Shown here: positions 47,345 to 56,488 of the stretch, piece after piece
Numbering within the stretch: the stretch's first letter is position 1
Layout of the letters: every line of letters begins with the position of its first letter
DNA from: Lottiidibacillus patelloidae
Lineage (GTDB): Bacteria > Bacillota > Bacilli > Bacillales > SA5d-4
Assembly: GCF_002262935.1 (NCBI RefSeq)
Contig: NZ_NPIA01000002.1
Coordinates: 186,001 to 250,000 of the forward strand
Reading direction: 5' to 3'
Length of the DNA: 64,000 nucleotides
Notes under the pieces: generated by a model
What the model saw: the letters and a program-made list of their open reading frames with translations, nothing else
Told to the model about the DNA's origin: nothing
Database searches by the model: none
Translations under genes and position numbers: made by a program

Positions 47345-47363
47345 AAACTTATTTAATGTGTCT

Positions 47364-47393
47364 GAAAGTGGGTGACTTCTGTCATCCACTTTC
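47364..47393. terminator. Bidirectional terminator between yqzM and comEC
   Basis: GAAAGTGGGTGA (47364-47375) pairs with TCATCCACTTTC (47382-47393) with one G-T pair. It lies between two converging genes. Confidence 0.85.
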
Positions 47394-47394
47394 T

Positions 47395-49647
47395 TTAATT
47401 TAATGACTTAATGATTTTCCATTTTCCTCTTTTATAGATAAAAGTTATTGCACCGTCACGATCTGTTCTCGCAACTAATCCCGAGTTTCTTCTTAGTCTA
47501 TTTAGCACGTCATCATGAGGGTGACCATAAATGTTATTTCGCCCTACAGAAATAACAGAAACATGAGGGTTCGTCTCATTTATAAATTTCAAAGTTGAAG
47601 ATGTATTGCTTCCATGGTGAGCAACCTTTAGTACATCCACATCCATATTTTTATATACTTTTGTTAGTTCTTCTTCCGCTTCTTTTTCTATATCACCAGT
47701 AAAGAGCCACTTCTTATTACCAAGTTCGCTTAATAACACAATGGATTGATTATTGCTATCATTGTAATAATTTTGTTTTGCAGGGTGTAATATTACAAAT
47801 TGACCACTCTTCACATGCCATCTCATCCCTCTAGTTGCATAGATAATTTCAATGCCTTTTTTTGATGCCGCTTTTGTGAGTTCACTTATTTTATCTTTTA
47901 TGTTTGTTTTTGGAAGTAGTAATTTGTTAACGGGAAAATTATTGAGAATAGCAGTTGCACCGCCAATATGGTCTATATCGCCATGAGTTAAAATTAGCTT
48001 ATTAATTCTTTTTATCCCTTTCGCTTTTAAAAATGGATTTACGACAGCTTTACCAGCGTTATAAATTTCTTCCCCTTCCTTGTTTACAATTGCTTTCCCT
48101 GTGTCAATAACAATCACTTCGCGCTGATAAGGTAGTTTTAATACTATTGCGTCACCTTGGCCTACATCTAAAATAGTTACCTCAATACTTCCATCAAAAT
48201 ATGGAAATAACCAATGTCCAATGCATAGTATCATAAATAGTGTGAATGCCTTTAAAATGTCTTTTAGCCCTTCGTTCTTTTCCCAAATATAAAAACCAAC
48301 TAATAATGTAAAGTAATAAGTTAAGACGATAAATATAGGAGGTTTTCCAAATATTATTTTCCCGAATGAAAAACTTTCAACCATAATAAGTAGCTGAAGG
48401 AGCGTACTAAATACGAATTCTACAAAAGAAATTAATCCATGGAAGACCGCTTGAAATTCTATAATAAAAAACGATATAAATAATAATGGTAATAAAACAA
48501 TGGAGTAAACAGGTATAAATAGTAAATTTAAAAAATAACTCCATATTGATATTTCATAGTTTGTATACAAAACTAAAGGGAACGAGGCCAACTGAGCAAT
48601 AATGGTTACTACAAAAAGTTGCTTATAGCGTTGCTGATACCGTGAAATAATTCTTGTCGAACATATTAAGAAAAAAGAAACGATAAATGAAAGTTGAAAG
48701 CCTAAATGAAATACTTTATACGGGTCATAAATTAAAGTAATGATACAAGCTATACTAATTGCATCTAATGCAAGCATTCTTTTTCTTAGTCTAAGAAATA
48801 ATAAGAAGAAAAATGCCATGCTAGAAGCACGTACAACAGAAGGCGCACTTCCAGCAATAATTGCATAAAGGGGAAGTATAAATAAAAGAAGCGACCTTGT
48901 TTTTTCTTTTGTTAGCCCAATTCTAATGAAAATATAATATATAAAACCAAATAAAGTTCCGACATGCAATCCAGAAATTGCTAACAAATGTGACAAGCCT
49001 TGTTGTTGATACAATTGATATTCATCTTTTGGAATTGATGATTTCTCACCAAATATTAATGCATTCACATAGCCATTAATGCCTTTAGGATAACTTTGTT
49101 TCACTCTCTCTATCCCTTTACTTCTAAGCAATTTTATCTTTTCTAAAACAGATAATGGTTTTCTTTTGCAGTCAATCTCATTAACATGGAGAATCCAATG
49201 TATTTCCTGAAAATAAAGATAGGAGGCGTAATTAAAATCATAAAAGTTTTTCGATGTTAAAGGCTTTTCTAAAGTACCAACAATATGACACTTCTCACCG
49301 ATTGATAAGGATTTATTATCTTTAAGCTTGGCAATTAACTTTTCATTCATATCATTCCTTATTGTAAAGGTAATCTTCTCATTCTTATTGATTGGAGATG
49401 TAATTATTTCACCATGAAATTTCGTCTCATCACCTGATAAAAGCGTTGTGTTATTCGTATCTACATAGAAGAAGTACGCACTAAAAACAATAAGTGTCAA
49501 AAGAGGAAATAGAAGAATTTTTTTATAATGAATTAGGAAGAGCCAACAAATTAATACGCTCAACATTACTAAGATATTTTCTCTATAATAAACAGCAGTT
49601 ATTGCAACGACCACAGTTATTGCAATTAAATAACCCTTTCCTCGCAA
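47395..49647 (-). CDS. comEC: Competence protein ComEC (DNA uptake channel)
   Basis: 750 residues, full length. Two N-terminal helices and an OB-like domain (about 1-190) are followed by the competence membrane region (about 200-470; HLLAISGLHVGTLFGFIYYI). The C-terminal metallo-beta-lactamase-like domain (about 490-750) has LTHGDIDHIGGATAI and VLKVAHHGSNTSST, suggesting nuclease-type metal binding. It transports single-stranded DNA across the membrane with ComFA and ComEA. It is 23 bases from comEA; comEB is absent. Confidence 0.95.
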   Translation of the reverse strand: MRGKGYLIAITVVVAITAVYYRENILVMLSVLICWLFLIHYKKILLFPLLTLIVFSAYFFYVDTNNTTLLSGDETKFHGEIITSPINKNEKITFTIRNDMNEKLIAKLKDNKSLSIGEKCHIVGTLEKPLTSKNFYDFNYASYLYFQEIHWILHVNEIDCKRKPLSVLEKIKLLRSKGIERVKQSYPKGINGYVNALIFGEKSSIPKDEYQLYQQQGLSHLLAISGLHVGTLFGFIYYIFIRIGLTKEKTRSLLLFILPLYAIIAGSAPSVVRASSMAFFFLLFLRLRKRMLALDAISIACIITLIYDPYKVFHLGFQLSFIVSFFLICSTRIISRYQQRYKQLFVVTIIAQLASFPLVLYTNYEISIWSYFLNLLFIPVYSIVLLPLLFISFFIIEFQAVFHGLISFVEFVFSTLLQLLIMVESFSFGKIIFGKPPIFIVLTYYFTLLVGFYIWEKNEGLKDILKAFTLFMILCIGHWLFPYFDGSIEVTILDVGQGDAIVLKLPYQREVIVIDTGKAIVNKEGEEIYNAGKAVVNPFLKAKGIKRINKLILTHGDIDHIGGATAILNNFPVNKLLLPKTNIKDKISELTKAASKKGIEIIYATRGMRWHVKSGQFVILHPAKQNYYNDSNNQSIVLLSELGNKKWLFTGDIEKEAEEELTKVYKNMDVDVLKVAHHGSNTSSTLKFINETNPHVSVISVGRNNIYGHPHDDVLNRLRRNSGLVARTDRDGAITFIYKRGKWKIIKSLN

Positions 49648-49670
49648 TATTCAATGATCCTCCTAAATAG

Positions 49671-50282
49671 TTAATATGCAATAATTTTATCGCGAAAGTT
49701 TTCAATTGTTTTATCACCAATCCCTTTAATTTTTAATAAGTCGTCAATATTATCAAACTTCCCATGTTGCTCACGATAAGACACAATGGCCTCTGCTTTT
49801 GCCTCACCTATTCCTTTTAATGTCATTAATTCAGAGACAGATGCACTATTAATATTTATTTTGTTACTATTCATTGAACTATTAAATTCACTTTTAACCT
49901 CCTCTCCTTTTTTAGGAACATAGATAACCATTTCATCATAGAGAATTTGTGCAAAATTGACGACGTCATCATTCGCATTTACTATCAATCCTCCAGCCTT
50001 TTCTATAACATCTATAACACGATCGCCTTTTTCCATTTGGTACACACCAGGAGCTTGTACTGCACCTTTGACATCTACTACTATTGGCGCGCTTTCTTCT
50101 ATTACTTGCTGGGTATCATCGCTACCTTCCCCTTCTTCCATGCTAGGCAGATCCCACGTTTCATTCTTTACTTGGTCTTTTGGCAATAAATAAGAAATAC
50201 ACAGCATAATAATGAAACTAATTGCAAAAACAATTACTGCTATATATTTTTCACGTCTGGAGAGGATAAATAATTTATTTAT
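49671..50282 (-). CDS. comEA: Competence protein ComEA (DNA receptor)
   Basis: 203 residues if started at ATA 50282, which lies 9 bases after GGAGG. The peptide begins with a basic stretch (NKLFILSRREKY), a membrane helix (about 14-32), then a linker, a SLBB-like domain (PIVVDVKGAVQAPGVYQMEK, about 69-88) and the C-terminal double helix-hairpin-helix (KININSASVSELMTLKGIGE and IDDLLKIKGIGDKTIENF) that binds DNA. The first canonical codon, ATG 50207, has no binding site and would cut the anchor in half. ComEA captures double-stranded DNA at the cell surface for ComEC. Confidence 0.88.
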   Translation of the reverse strand: MNKLFILSRREKYIAVIVFAISFIIMLCISYLLPKDQVKNETWDLPSMEEGEGSDDTQQVIEESAPIVVDVKGAVQAPGVYQMEKGDRVIDVIEKAGGLIVNANDDVVNFAQILYDEMVIYVPKKGEEVKSEFNSSMNSNKININSASVSELMTLKGIGEAKAEAIVSYREQHGKFDNIDDLLKIKGIGDKTIENFRDKIIAY

Positions 50283-50317
50283 GTTGCTCTACCTCCAATC
50301 ATATTTCAATAGTTAAT

Positions 50318-50331
50318 GTCATATATATGAC
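50318..50331. promoter_or_regulatory. Perfect 14-bp palindrome between comEA and comER
   Basis: GTCATATATATGAC reads the same on both strands. It lies between two divergent genes, 36 bases from each, so it could be a shared operator or overlap both -10 regions. No clear ComK boxes (AAAA-N5-TTTT pairs) were seen nearby. Confidence 0.35.
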
Positions 50332-50366
50332 GGTAAAGACTAGGAGTCGAGGGAGGGATAAGGCAT

Positions 50367-51191
50367 ATGTCTATAGGAATTATTGGAACAGGCAACATGG
50401 GAAGTGTGCTAATTAGTGCCTTCATTGATTCATTAGCGATCACTCCATCGCAACTTTATATAACTAATCGAACTAAGGAAAAAGCTGAAAGACTAAAAGC
50501 TGACTATCCTGACCTCCATGTAATGAATAATGCTAGTGAGGTTGTGCGAGAATCTAACATTATTTTCATATGTGTGAAGCCATTAGATATATACCCACTT
50601 ATTCAACAGTTAAAACCTGATTTACATTCCAATAAGTGTATCGTATCTATTACTAGCCCAATTACAGTGGAGGAATTAGAGAGCCATGCTGAATGCAATG
50701 TGGCAAGAATAATCCCGAGCATTACGAACCGTGCATTAGCTGGGGTATCACTCATTACGTTCGGAGAAAAATGTAGCGGACTTTATCGTGAACAATTACT
50801 ACGGATGATGGAAAAAATATCAACTCCCGTAGAGATAGATAATTCTATAACAAGAGTATCTTCGGACTTAGTAAGTTGTGGCCCTGCATTTTTAAGTTAC
50901 TTATTACAAAGATTAATTGATGGCGCAGTTGAAACAACAGATATTACAAAAGACAACGCAACATTATTGGTCAGTGAAATGATGATTGGTTTTGGAAAAC
51001 TTTTAGAAAAAGAAATTTATTCTTTCCGTTCTTTACAAGAAAAAGTGTGTGTTAAAGGCGGAGTTACTGGAGAAGGAATTAAAGTACTTGAACATGAAGT
51101 TGGCGATATGTTTGAAAAACTCATTAAAAGTACGCATGAGAAATATAAAGAAGATCGTTATTACGTAGAAAGACAATTCAAGAATGATTAA
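50367..51191 (+). CDS. comER: ComER, pyrroline-5-carboxylate reductase-like protein
   Basis: 274 residues from ATG 50367, behind GAGGGAGG. An N-terminal NAD(P)-binding start SIGIIGTGNMGSVLISAFI (about 2-20) and the reductase C-terminal region (SDLVSCGPAFLSYLLQRLI, VKGGVTGEGIKVLE) give the ProC family. In B. subtilis comER lies divergent to comEA. Work in B. subtilis and B. cereus links it to sporulation and biofilm control and not to proline synthesis, but the substrate is not known. Confidence 0.92.
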   Translation: MSIGIIGTGNMGSVLISAFIDSLAITPSQLYITNRTKEKAERLKADYPDLHVMNNASEVVRESNIIFICVKPLDIYPLIQQLKPDLHSNKCIVSITSPITVEELESHAECNVARIIPSITNRALAGVSLITFGEKCSGLYREQLLRMMEKISTPVEIDNSITRVSSDLVSCGPAFLSYLLQRLIDGAVETTDITKDNATLLVSEMMIGFGKLLEKEIYSFRSLQEKVCVKGGVTGEGIKVLEHEVGDMFEKLIKSTHEKYKEDRYYVERQFKND

Positions 51192-51241
51192 TATCTACCT
51201 TCTCAGACTTTAAAAAAAATGACAATTTAATGTATAAAAGG

Positions 51242-51275
51242 AAACCTAGCTCATCAAATATGATGTGCTAGGTTT
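51242..51275. terminator. Bidirectional terminator between comER and yqeM
   Basis: AAACCTAGC (51242-51250) pairs with GCTAGGTTT (51267-51275); CATCA/TGATG pairs inside. T run on the plus strand; the end of yqeM lies in the right arm. Confidence 0.88.
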
Positions 51276-52011
51276 TTTTTACTGTAAAGAAAATTCGCTC
51301 ACTATCAGTAACTGGGGACATTTCTGAAAAGTCTGCTGTAACTTTCACTTGGTTAAATCCAGCTTCTTTCAATAAGGTCTTGTACGTATCTAGTGCGAAT
51401 GTGCGCTGCATATGTAGCTCGTCAAACCTCGAATACTCACCCTCTTTTGATTCAACAAAAAAAGTAAGCTCATGTTCAATTGAGTTAGTTTCTGATCCTT
51501 CAAAGCAGTTCCATATAAAAGAGAAATTTTCTTCATTACTTCCATACGAATAATTGTTAAAAATATGATTAATTTTATATTCAGAATGAACATCAAAAAT
51601 GAATAATCCATCATCTTGTAAATGATCGTACACTTTTTTAAATGTTTGCAACACATCTTCCTTTGATTGCAAATAATTTAAAGAGTCACAAAAAATACCG
51701 ATAATATCATATTGTAAATGACTCTCAAATTCTCGCATATCTTGTTCGACAAAGTGGATATTGCAGTTTTCATGTCGGGCTTTATTGTTTGCAATAGCTA
51801 ACATTTCAATTGATAAATCCATCCCAGTAACATCATATCCTTTTCTTGCAAAAGGAATAGCTAAGGAACCTGTCCCACAACCTAAATCTAGCAACTGTTT
51901 TCCACTAATCTTATATTTTTCGATTTGCTTACTAACAAATTCTTCCCACTTATCATATGGAACATCTGACATAAGTAAATCATAATAATATGCAAATTCA
52001 TGATATGCCAT
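51268..52011 (-). CDS. yqeM: Class I SAM-dependent methyltransferase YqeM
   Basis: 247 residues. The SAM-binding motif is LLDLGCGTGSLAIPFARKG (about 39-57), with VTGMDLSIEMLAIA and IIGIFCDSLNYL. The substrate is not known. YqeM is the last gene of the conserved yqeG-yqeH-aroE-yhbY-nadD-yqeK-rsfS-yqeM block; a role with ribosome maturation genes of the same operon is only an inference. Confidence 0.9.
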   Translation of the reverse strand: MAYHEFAYYYDLLMSDVPYDKWEEFVSKQIEKYKISGKQLLDLGCGTGSLAIPFARKGYDVTGMDLSIEMLAIANNKARHENCNIHFVEQDMREFESHLQYDIIGIFCDSLNYLQSKEDVLQTFKKVYDHLQDDGLFIFDVHSEYKINHIFNNYSYGSNEENFSFIWNCFEGSETNSIEHELTFFVESKEGEYSRFDELHMQRTFALDTYKTLLKEAGFNQVKVTADFSEMSPVTDSERIFFTVKKT

Positions 52012-52055
52012 CTTATCACCTTCTTAAATGAAATAGAAGGAGCAGATGCCCCTTC

Positions 52056-52409
52056 CTATGCTAATATTTTATTTAGTTCCATAGTAGGAGCGTCGCCCCA
52101 AAGTTTTTCTAAATTATAATAGCTACGCTCATCTTTATGGAAAACGTGAACAATGATATCGCCGCAGTCAATTAAAACCCAGCGTGCCTCATCATAACCT
52201 TCCATACGCTTAATTTCGTAGTCATTTTTCGTTACTTCATCCTTCACATTCTTTGCAATTGCTTGAACTTGTTTATCAGAATTACCATGGCATATTACAA
52301 ATTGATCTGCCATTGAAGATAAACCAACCATATTTAAAATAACAATTTCTTCAGCTTTTTTGTCGTCTAAAGCGCTTGCCACTATTTGTAAAATATTTTG
52401 AGATGCCAT
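52056..52409 (-). CDS. rsfS: Ribosomal silencing factor RsfS
   Basis: 117 residues. The DUF143/Iojap pattern is clear: VASALDDKKAEEIVILNMVG (about 10-29), DQFVICHGNSDKQVQAIAKN (about 35-54) and GDIIVHVFHKDERSYYNLE (about 87-105). RsfS binds L14 and blocks subunit joining when nutrients are scarce. It follows yqeK by 26 bases in the nadD operon. Confidence 0.96.
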   Translation of the reverse strand: MASQNILQIVASALDDKKAEEIVILNMVGLSSMADQFVICHGNSDKQVQAIAKNVKDEVTKNDYEIKRMEGYDEARWVLIDCGDIIVHVFHKDERSYYNLEKLWGDAPTMELNKILA

Positions 52410-52435
52410 TGAATGACATTCCTCCTTTATGTATA

Positions 52436-53008
52436 TTATGTACGTTCTTTTAGAAAAGTAACAATATCATTATAAGTATGTATCGTTTCAGGATAAACTA
52501 ATTGCTTTCTTCGCAGTAGGAAGGTTATTGTATTTCTTAATGCTTGAAAGACGGCTTCATCCAAACTACTTTTCGCTGTTTCTCTCACTTCATCGACGCC
52601 TGGAAAACTTCTCCCTGGCTCAATATAATCCGCTAAAAACACAACCTTCTCAAGTTTTGACATGCTTACCCGACCAGTTGTATGATACTTTATTGCATTC
52701 AAAATATCTCTATCTATAATTCCAACTTCACTCTCTACTAAGTAAGCTCCGACAGGCGCATGCCAAAGTTCGCTGCTGTGTTCCAGTAAGCTTTTAGCCA
52801 TCTTTTGCTCAATAATTATTTTTTTCATTTCTTCTTTAGGACGGAATTTTGCGTAATCATGAAAAATTGCCGCTAACTCGGCTTTTTTTTCATCTACTTC
52901 GTATCTTTCTGCTAATTCAATGGAAGTATTCATAACCCCCAATGTATGTTGATACCGATGTTCTGTTAGCTGTTTTTTCACAAGCTCAAGTGCTTTATTT
53001 CTTTCCAT
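52436..53008 (-). CDS. yqeK: HD domain hydrolase YqeK (symmetrical Ap4A hydrolase type)
   Basis: 190 residues. Metal ligands are in YQHTLGVM (first His), AAIFHDYAKFRP (HD pair, about 47-58), WHAPVGAYLV and IKYHTTGR. YqeK-type HD proteins hydrolyse diadenosine tetraphosphate to two ADP. It overlaps nadD by 14 bases, a typical pairing in Firmicutes. Confidence 0.94.
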   Translation of the reverse strand: MERNKALELVKKQLTEHRYQHTLGVMNTSIELAERYEVDEKKAELAAIFHDYAKFRPKEEMKKIIIEQKMAKSLLEHSSELWHAPVGAYLVESEVGIIDRDILNAIKYHTTGRVSMSKLEKVVFLADYIEPGRSFPGVDEVRETAKSSLDEAVFQALRNTITFLLRRKQLVYPETIHTYNDIVTFLKERT

Positions 53009-53567
53009 ACAATCTATGCTCCTTAATATAATGACGGACGGCTTCGACTGTTAAATACGTATAATTTTCTTCATTTTTAATTCGCTTTCGCAACTCAGTT
53101 GAAGAGATATCTACTATTGGTGTATCAACTTGAATGATGTGCTTATTATATGGAGAATTGATTACAAATCCTGATCTTTTAACTGCTATAAAGGTGACTA
53201 ACTTGAGCAATTCATCTATTTCATACCAACTAGAAAGTGTCTCAACACTGTCAGCTCCGATAATAAAATAAAATTCATGCTGACTATATTTAGCACGAAG
53301 CGTCTTCATCGTTTTTGCAGTAAAAGAAGGACCATCTAATTCCAATTCTACCGTACACACTTTAAAAGACGGATGATTGTAAATTGCTAATTGAACCATT
53401 TTTAGGCGGTCATGAGCAGATGTTTCAGTCGTTTTATGAGGAGGGTGAGAGTTTGGCATAAACCATACTTCATCTAAATTTTGCTTTTTTAATACATCTT
53501 CAGCAATGATTAAGTGACCAATATGTGGTGGATTAAATGTTCCACCTAATATTCCAATCTTCGCCAC
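52995..53567 (-). CDS. nadD: Nicotinate-nucleotide adenylyltransferase
   Basis: 190 residues from GTG 53567, behind GGGGGGAG. The nucleotidyltransferase motifs are ILGGTFNPPHIGHLI (about 6-20) and DISSTELRKRI (about 152-162), the ISSTXXR signature. It adenylates nicotinate mononucleotide in NAD synthesis. It lies between yhbY and yqeK in the conserved operon. Confidence 0.97.
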   Translation of the reverse strand: MAKIGILGGTFNPPHIGHLIIAEDVLKKQNLDEVWFMPNSHPPHKTTETSAHDRLKMVQLAIYNHPSFKVCTVELELDGPSFTAKTMKTLRAKYSQHEFYFIIGADSVETLSSWYEIDELLKLVTFIAVKRSGFVINSPYNKHIIQVDTPIVDISSTELRKRIKNEENYTYLTVEAVRHYIKEHRLYGKK

Positions 53568-53587
53568 ACTCTCCCCCCCTTCACTTG

Positions 53588-53878
53588 TTATGGTAGTGTT
53601 ATCGTTTTACTTTCTTTTGACTCTTTGTAAAGGACAATTGTATTCCCTATTACTTGTACAAGCTGAGCTTTCGTTCCATTAACTAATTGTTTTGCAACAG
53701 TATCTCGATCCTCATCACAGTTTTGCAATACACTTATTTTCATTAATTCACGAGCTTCTAGCGCCTCTGAAACTTGCTTTATCATATTATCATTAACTCC
53801 GCCTTTACCTACTTGGAAAATTGGATCTAAATGATGAGCTTTCGAACGTAAAAAACGCTTTTGCTTTCCTGTTAACAT
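53588..53878 (-). CDS. yhbY: RNA-binding protein YhbY (CRM domain)
   Basis: 96 residues, one CRM domain. LTGKQKRFLRSKAHHLDPIF and QVGKGGVNDNMIKQVSEALE carry the GXXG-type loop (GKGG) of the family; LVQVIGNTIVLYKES ends it. It is associated with pre-50S ribosomal particles. It overlaps aroE by 7 bases. Confidence 0.95.
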   Translation of the reverse strand: MLTGKQKRFLRSKAHHLDPIFQVGKGGVNDNMIKQVSEALEARELMKISVLQNCDEDRDTVAKQLVNGTKAQLVQVIGNTIVLYKESKESKTITLP

Positions 53879-54711
53879 TGATTATTTCTCTCCTTTAAAT
53901 TGTTGATGACAACTTGGTTCATACGTTCTTGGTTTGGCGATATACCTGTCCAATACTTAAATGCTAATGCGCCTTGATTTACAAACATTGTAATACCATT
54001 CATAATTTTCGCACCTTTTTGTTCAGCATTTTGAAGCCAAGTTGTTTTCATAGGTGTATAAATAATATCACTTACGACTGCTTCTTTATTAAGATTGGTT
54101 AACTGAAGTGGCACACCTGAAGTGTGCTTCATCCCTACTGATGTTGTATTAATTATTATTTGGTAATTCCCTAGCTGCTCTTCTGCTTCAGAAATACTCA
54201 ATACGTTCGAATTACTTACTTTAGCATCCGTCTTCAGATTCTCGGCTTTTTGAACACTTCGATTCGTTAAATCAATCATAGCGGCACTGTGGCGAAGTAA
54301 GGATATATATATCGCCCTTGCTGCACCCCCAGCACCAATAATTAATATTTTTTTCTTTTTCCATGTTGGACTGATATTTTCTAGCGCACTCATATACCCT
54401 TGCCCATCAGTATTGTACCCGATTAATTTTCCATTGCGGTTAACAACTGTATTTACCGCGCCTATTGCCGCTGCCTCTTCATCAATTTCATCTAACAACG
54501 GAATTACTTTTTCCTTATATGGAATTGTCACATTAAATCCAGAAAAATCCAAAGAACGGAATGAATTGATTACTAACTCTAACTCACTTTCGACTACATC
54601 GATCGCCTCATATTCGTAATCTAATCCAAGTTCATGGAATTCATTGTTATGCATAAGAGGTGATAATGAATGTGAAATAGGGTGACCAATGACTGCTAAT
54701 CGCTTTTTCAT
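53872..54711 (-). CDS. aroE: Shikimate dehydrogenase (NADP+)
   Basis: 279 residues. The shikimate site has IGHPISHSLSPLMHN (about 8-22) and FNVTIPYKEKVIPLLD with the catalytic Lys. The NADP site is ILIIGAGGAARAIYISLL (about 122-139), followed by NRSVQKAENL. It reduces 3-dehydroshikimate in the aromatic amino acid pathway. It follows yqeH by 17 bases. Confidence 0.97.
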   Translation of the reverse strand: MKKRLAVIGHPISHSLSPLMHNNEFHELGLDYEYEAIDVVESELELVINSFRSLDFSGFNVTIPYKEKVIPLLDEIDEEAAAIGAVNTVVNRNGKLIGYNTDGQGYMSALENISPTWKKKKILIIGAGGAARAIYISLLRHSAAMIDLTNRSVQKAENLKTDAKVSNSNVLSISEAEEQLGNYQIIINTTSVGMKHTSGVPLQLTNLNKEAVVSDIIYTPMKTTWLQNAEQKGAKIMNGITMFVNQGALAFKYWTGISPNQERMNQVVINNLKERNNQC

Positions 54712-54728
54712 AAGACCTTTTGATTTCC

Positions 54729-55838
54729 TTATATTAAGGATGGACGGACAGTCACGGAAACTCCTTTAGGTGCATGCACTTCCACTTGTGCTCCTAAATC
54801 ATGAACTGTTACCCAGCCTAAACCAGAAAAGACAATATCAGTTTTTTCATGCTTTAATGAAAACCTATGCTTCACTAATTCCGGAAAATTTTCTAATGAA
54901 TCCGGCCCAGGAGGTGATAGCATTTCACCTAAGTGCTTTTCATACAAGTCATCAGCTTTTTCAAGTTTTGTTCGATGAATAGGTAAATTATTGGCCATAA
55001 ATGCAACAAACGAACGACGTCCACCTTTTAAGTAATCAAGTCTAGCCAAGCCACCGAAATATAGTGTTTGTTCTTCGTTTAATTGAAATACCATCGGTTT
55101 TATTTCACTTTTTGGTGTTATTACCTTTAGTTCTTTTTCATCTACAAAATGAGCCATTTGGTGGTTGTTAATAATTCCTGGTGTGTCATATAATGTCGCA
55201 CCTTCACCAAGCGGAATATCAATTAAATCTAACGTTGTTCCAGGAAAGTGAGATGTCGTAATCATTTCTTCTGTTTCTCCACCGAACTGTTTAATCAGTC
55301 GATTAATAAATGTGGACTTACCAACGTTTGTACAACCAACGATATAAACATCTTTCCCATCACGGTATTGATCAATAATAGCAGCTAATTCATCAATGTT
55401 ATGACCCTTTGCCGCACTAATTAATGAAATTTCTTTTGGATTCATCCCTAACTCTTTCGCCGACTGTTGCATCCAGTTTTTCAAGCGATTTTGATTAGCT
55501 GATTTCGGTAGTAAATCAACTTTATTTCCGACTAATAATATGTCATTATTACCGACAAATCTGTGCAACCCCGGAAGCCAGCTTCCGTGAAAATCAAATA
55601 TATCTACTATTTTCACAACTAACGAGTCAGTTTTTCCAATTCCATTTAAAATTTCCAGGAAATCATCATCTGTTAAAGATACAGGCTGTAACTCATTGTA
55701 ATGCTTTAAACGAAAGCAACGTTGGCAAATAATTACTTCTTTATTTAACGTAGACGCTGGCGCATAACCTAATCCTTTTTTATCTTCCGTTTGGATCGAT
55801 ACTCCACAACCAGTACACGTAATAGCTTGTTCGTGCAA
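54729..55838 (-). CDS. yqeH: Ribosome biogenesis GTPase YqeH
   Basis: 369 residues from TTG 55838, behind GGAGGAAT. The N-terminal zinc finger has CTGCG and CQRCFRLKHYNE (about 8-47). The GTPase domain is circularly permuted: G4 NKVDLLPK comes before G1 GCTNVGKSTFINRL (about 167-180) and then G3 DTPGIINN. YqeH is needed for 30S assembly and stability of 16S rRNA. It follows yqeG by 3 bases. Confidence 0.97.
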   Translation of the reverse strand: MHEQAITCTGCGVSIQTEDKKGLGYAPASTLNKEVIICQRCFRLKHYNELQPVSLTDDDFLEILNGIGKTDSLVVKIVDIFDFHGSWLPGLHRFVGNNDILLVGNKVDLLPKSANQNRLKNWMQQSAKELGMNPKEISLISAAKGHNIDELAAIIDQYRDGKDVYIVGCTNVGKSTFINRLIKQFGGETEEMITTSHFPGTTLDLIDIPLGEGATLYDTPGIINNHQMAHFVDEKELKVITPKSEIKPMVFQLNEEQTLYFGGLARLDYLKGGRRSFVAFMANNLPIHRTKLEKADDLYEKHLGEMLSPPGPDSLENFPELVKHRFSLKHEKTDIVFSGLGWVTVHDLGAQVEVHAPKGVSVTVRPSLI

Positions 55839-55841
55839 ATT

Positions 55842-56357
55842 TTATTCCTCCCAGTAAATCATTCCGCGTTTCTTCATATAAGAAAGTATTTTTCTTTCAA
55901 TGAATCGATTAAACTTCGTAAATACACCGTCTGTTTGGACGACAGGAACTACTAAAATGGTATGTAAATTTTGGCTATTCCCACCTAAAACATCCGTTAA
56001 AAGTTGATCACCGATGACAACTACTTCATCGCTTTTCAAGTTCATATTTTGTTTTGCTTTCTTAAATGCACTTCCCAGTGGTTTACGCGCACTATGGATA
56101 AAAGCAATTCCTAAAGGGTCTGAAAACTTCTTTACTCTGTCTTCATTATTGTTAGATACAATCGTTACACTAATTCCTTTAGCTTGAATCTTTTGAAACC
56201 ATTCTTTTAACTCCGGAGTAGCTTCAGGGCGATCCCATTCCACTAACGTATTATCTAAGTCTGTGATGATCCCTTTAATCCCTTTTTCTACTAACTGATC
56301 AATATTTATTTCAAATACTGAATTTACATGTTCATCTGGTAAAAAACGTTTTAACAT
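55842..56357 (-). CDS. yqeG: YqeG family HAD IIIA-type phosphatase
   Basis: 171 residues. The catalytic aspartates are in GIITDLDNTLVEWDRPE (about 34-50), followed by SVTIVSNNNEDRV and VVIGDQLLTDVLGGN (about 113-127). In cyanobacteria and plants the homologue dephosphorylates phosphatidylglycerophosphate; the substrate in bacilli is not established. It is the first gene of the operon running down to yqeM. Confidence 0.94.
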   Translation of the reverse strand: MLKRFLPDEHVNSVFEINIDQLVEKGIKGIITDLDNTLVEWDRPEATPELKEWFQKIQAKGISVTIVSNNNEDRVKKFSDPLGIAFIHSARKPLGSAFKKAKQNMNLKSDEVVVIGDQLLTDVLGGNSQNLHTILVVPVVQTDGVFTKFNRFIERKILSYMKKRGMIYWEE

Positions 56358-56488
56358 TTTAACACCTCATTAATTATGGACGTTCCTAATCAATAATACA
56401 GTTAAAACGTGCATCTTTCAAAATGTTTTCAATGATTATTTATAGAAATCAAAAAAACTTTTCGACAAATTTTTACTTTATTTACCTA

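Noticed and set aside
50283-50366. ComK binding site for comEA
   Set aside because: No pair of AAAA-N5-TTTT boxes at the expected spacing was seen in the comEA-comER interval.
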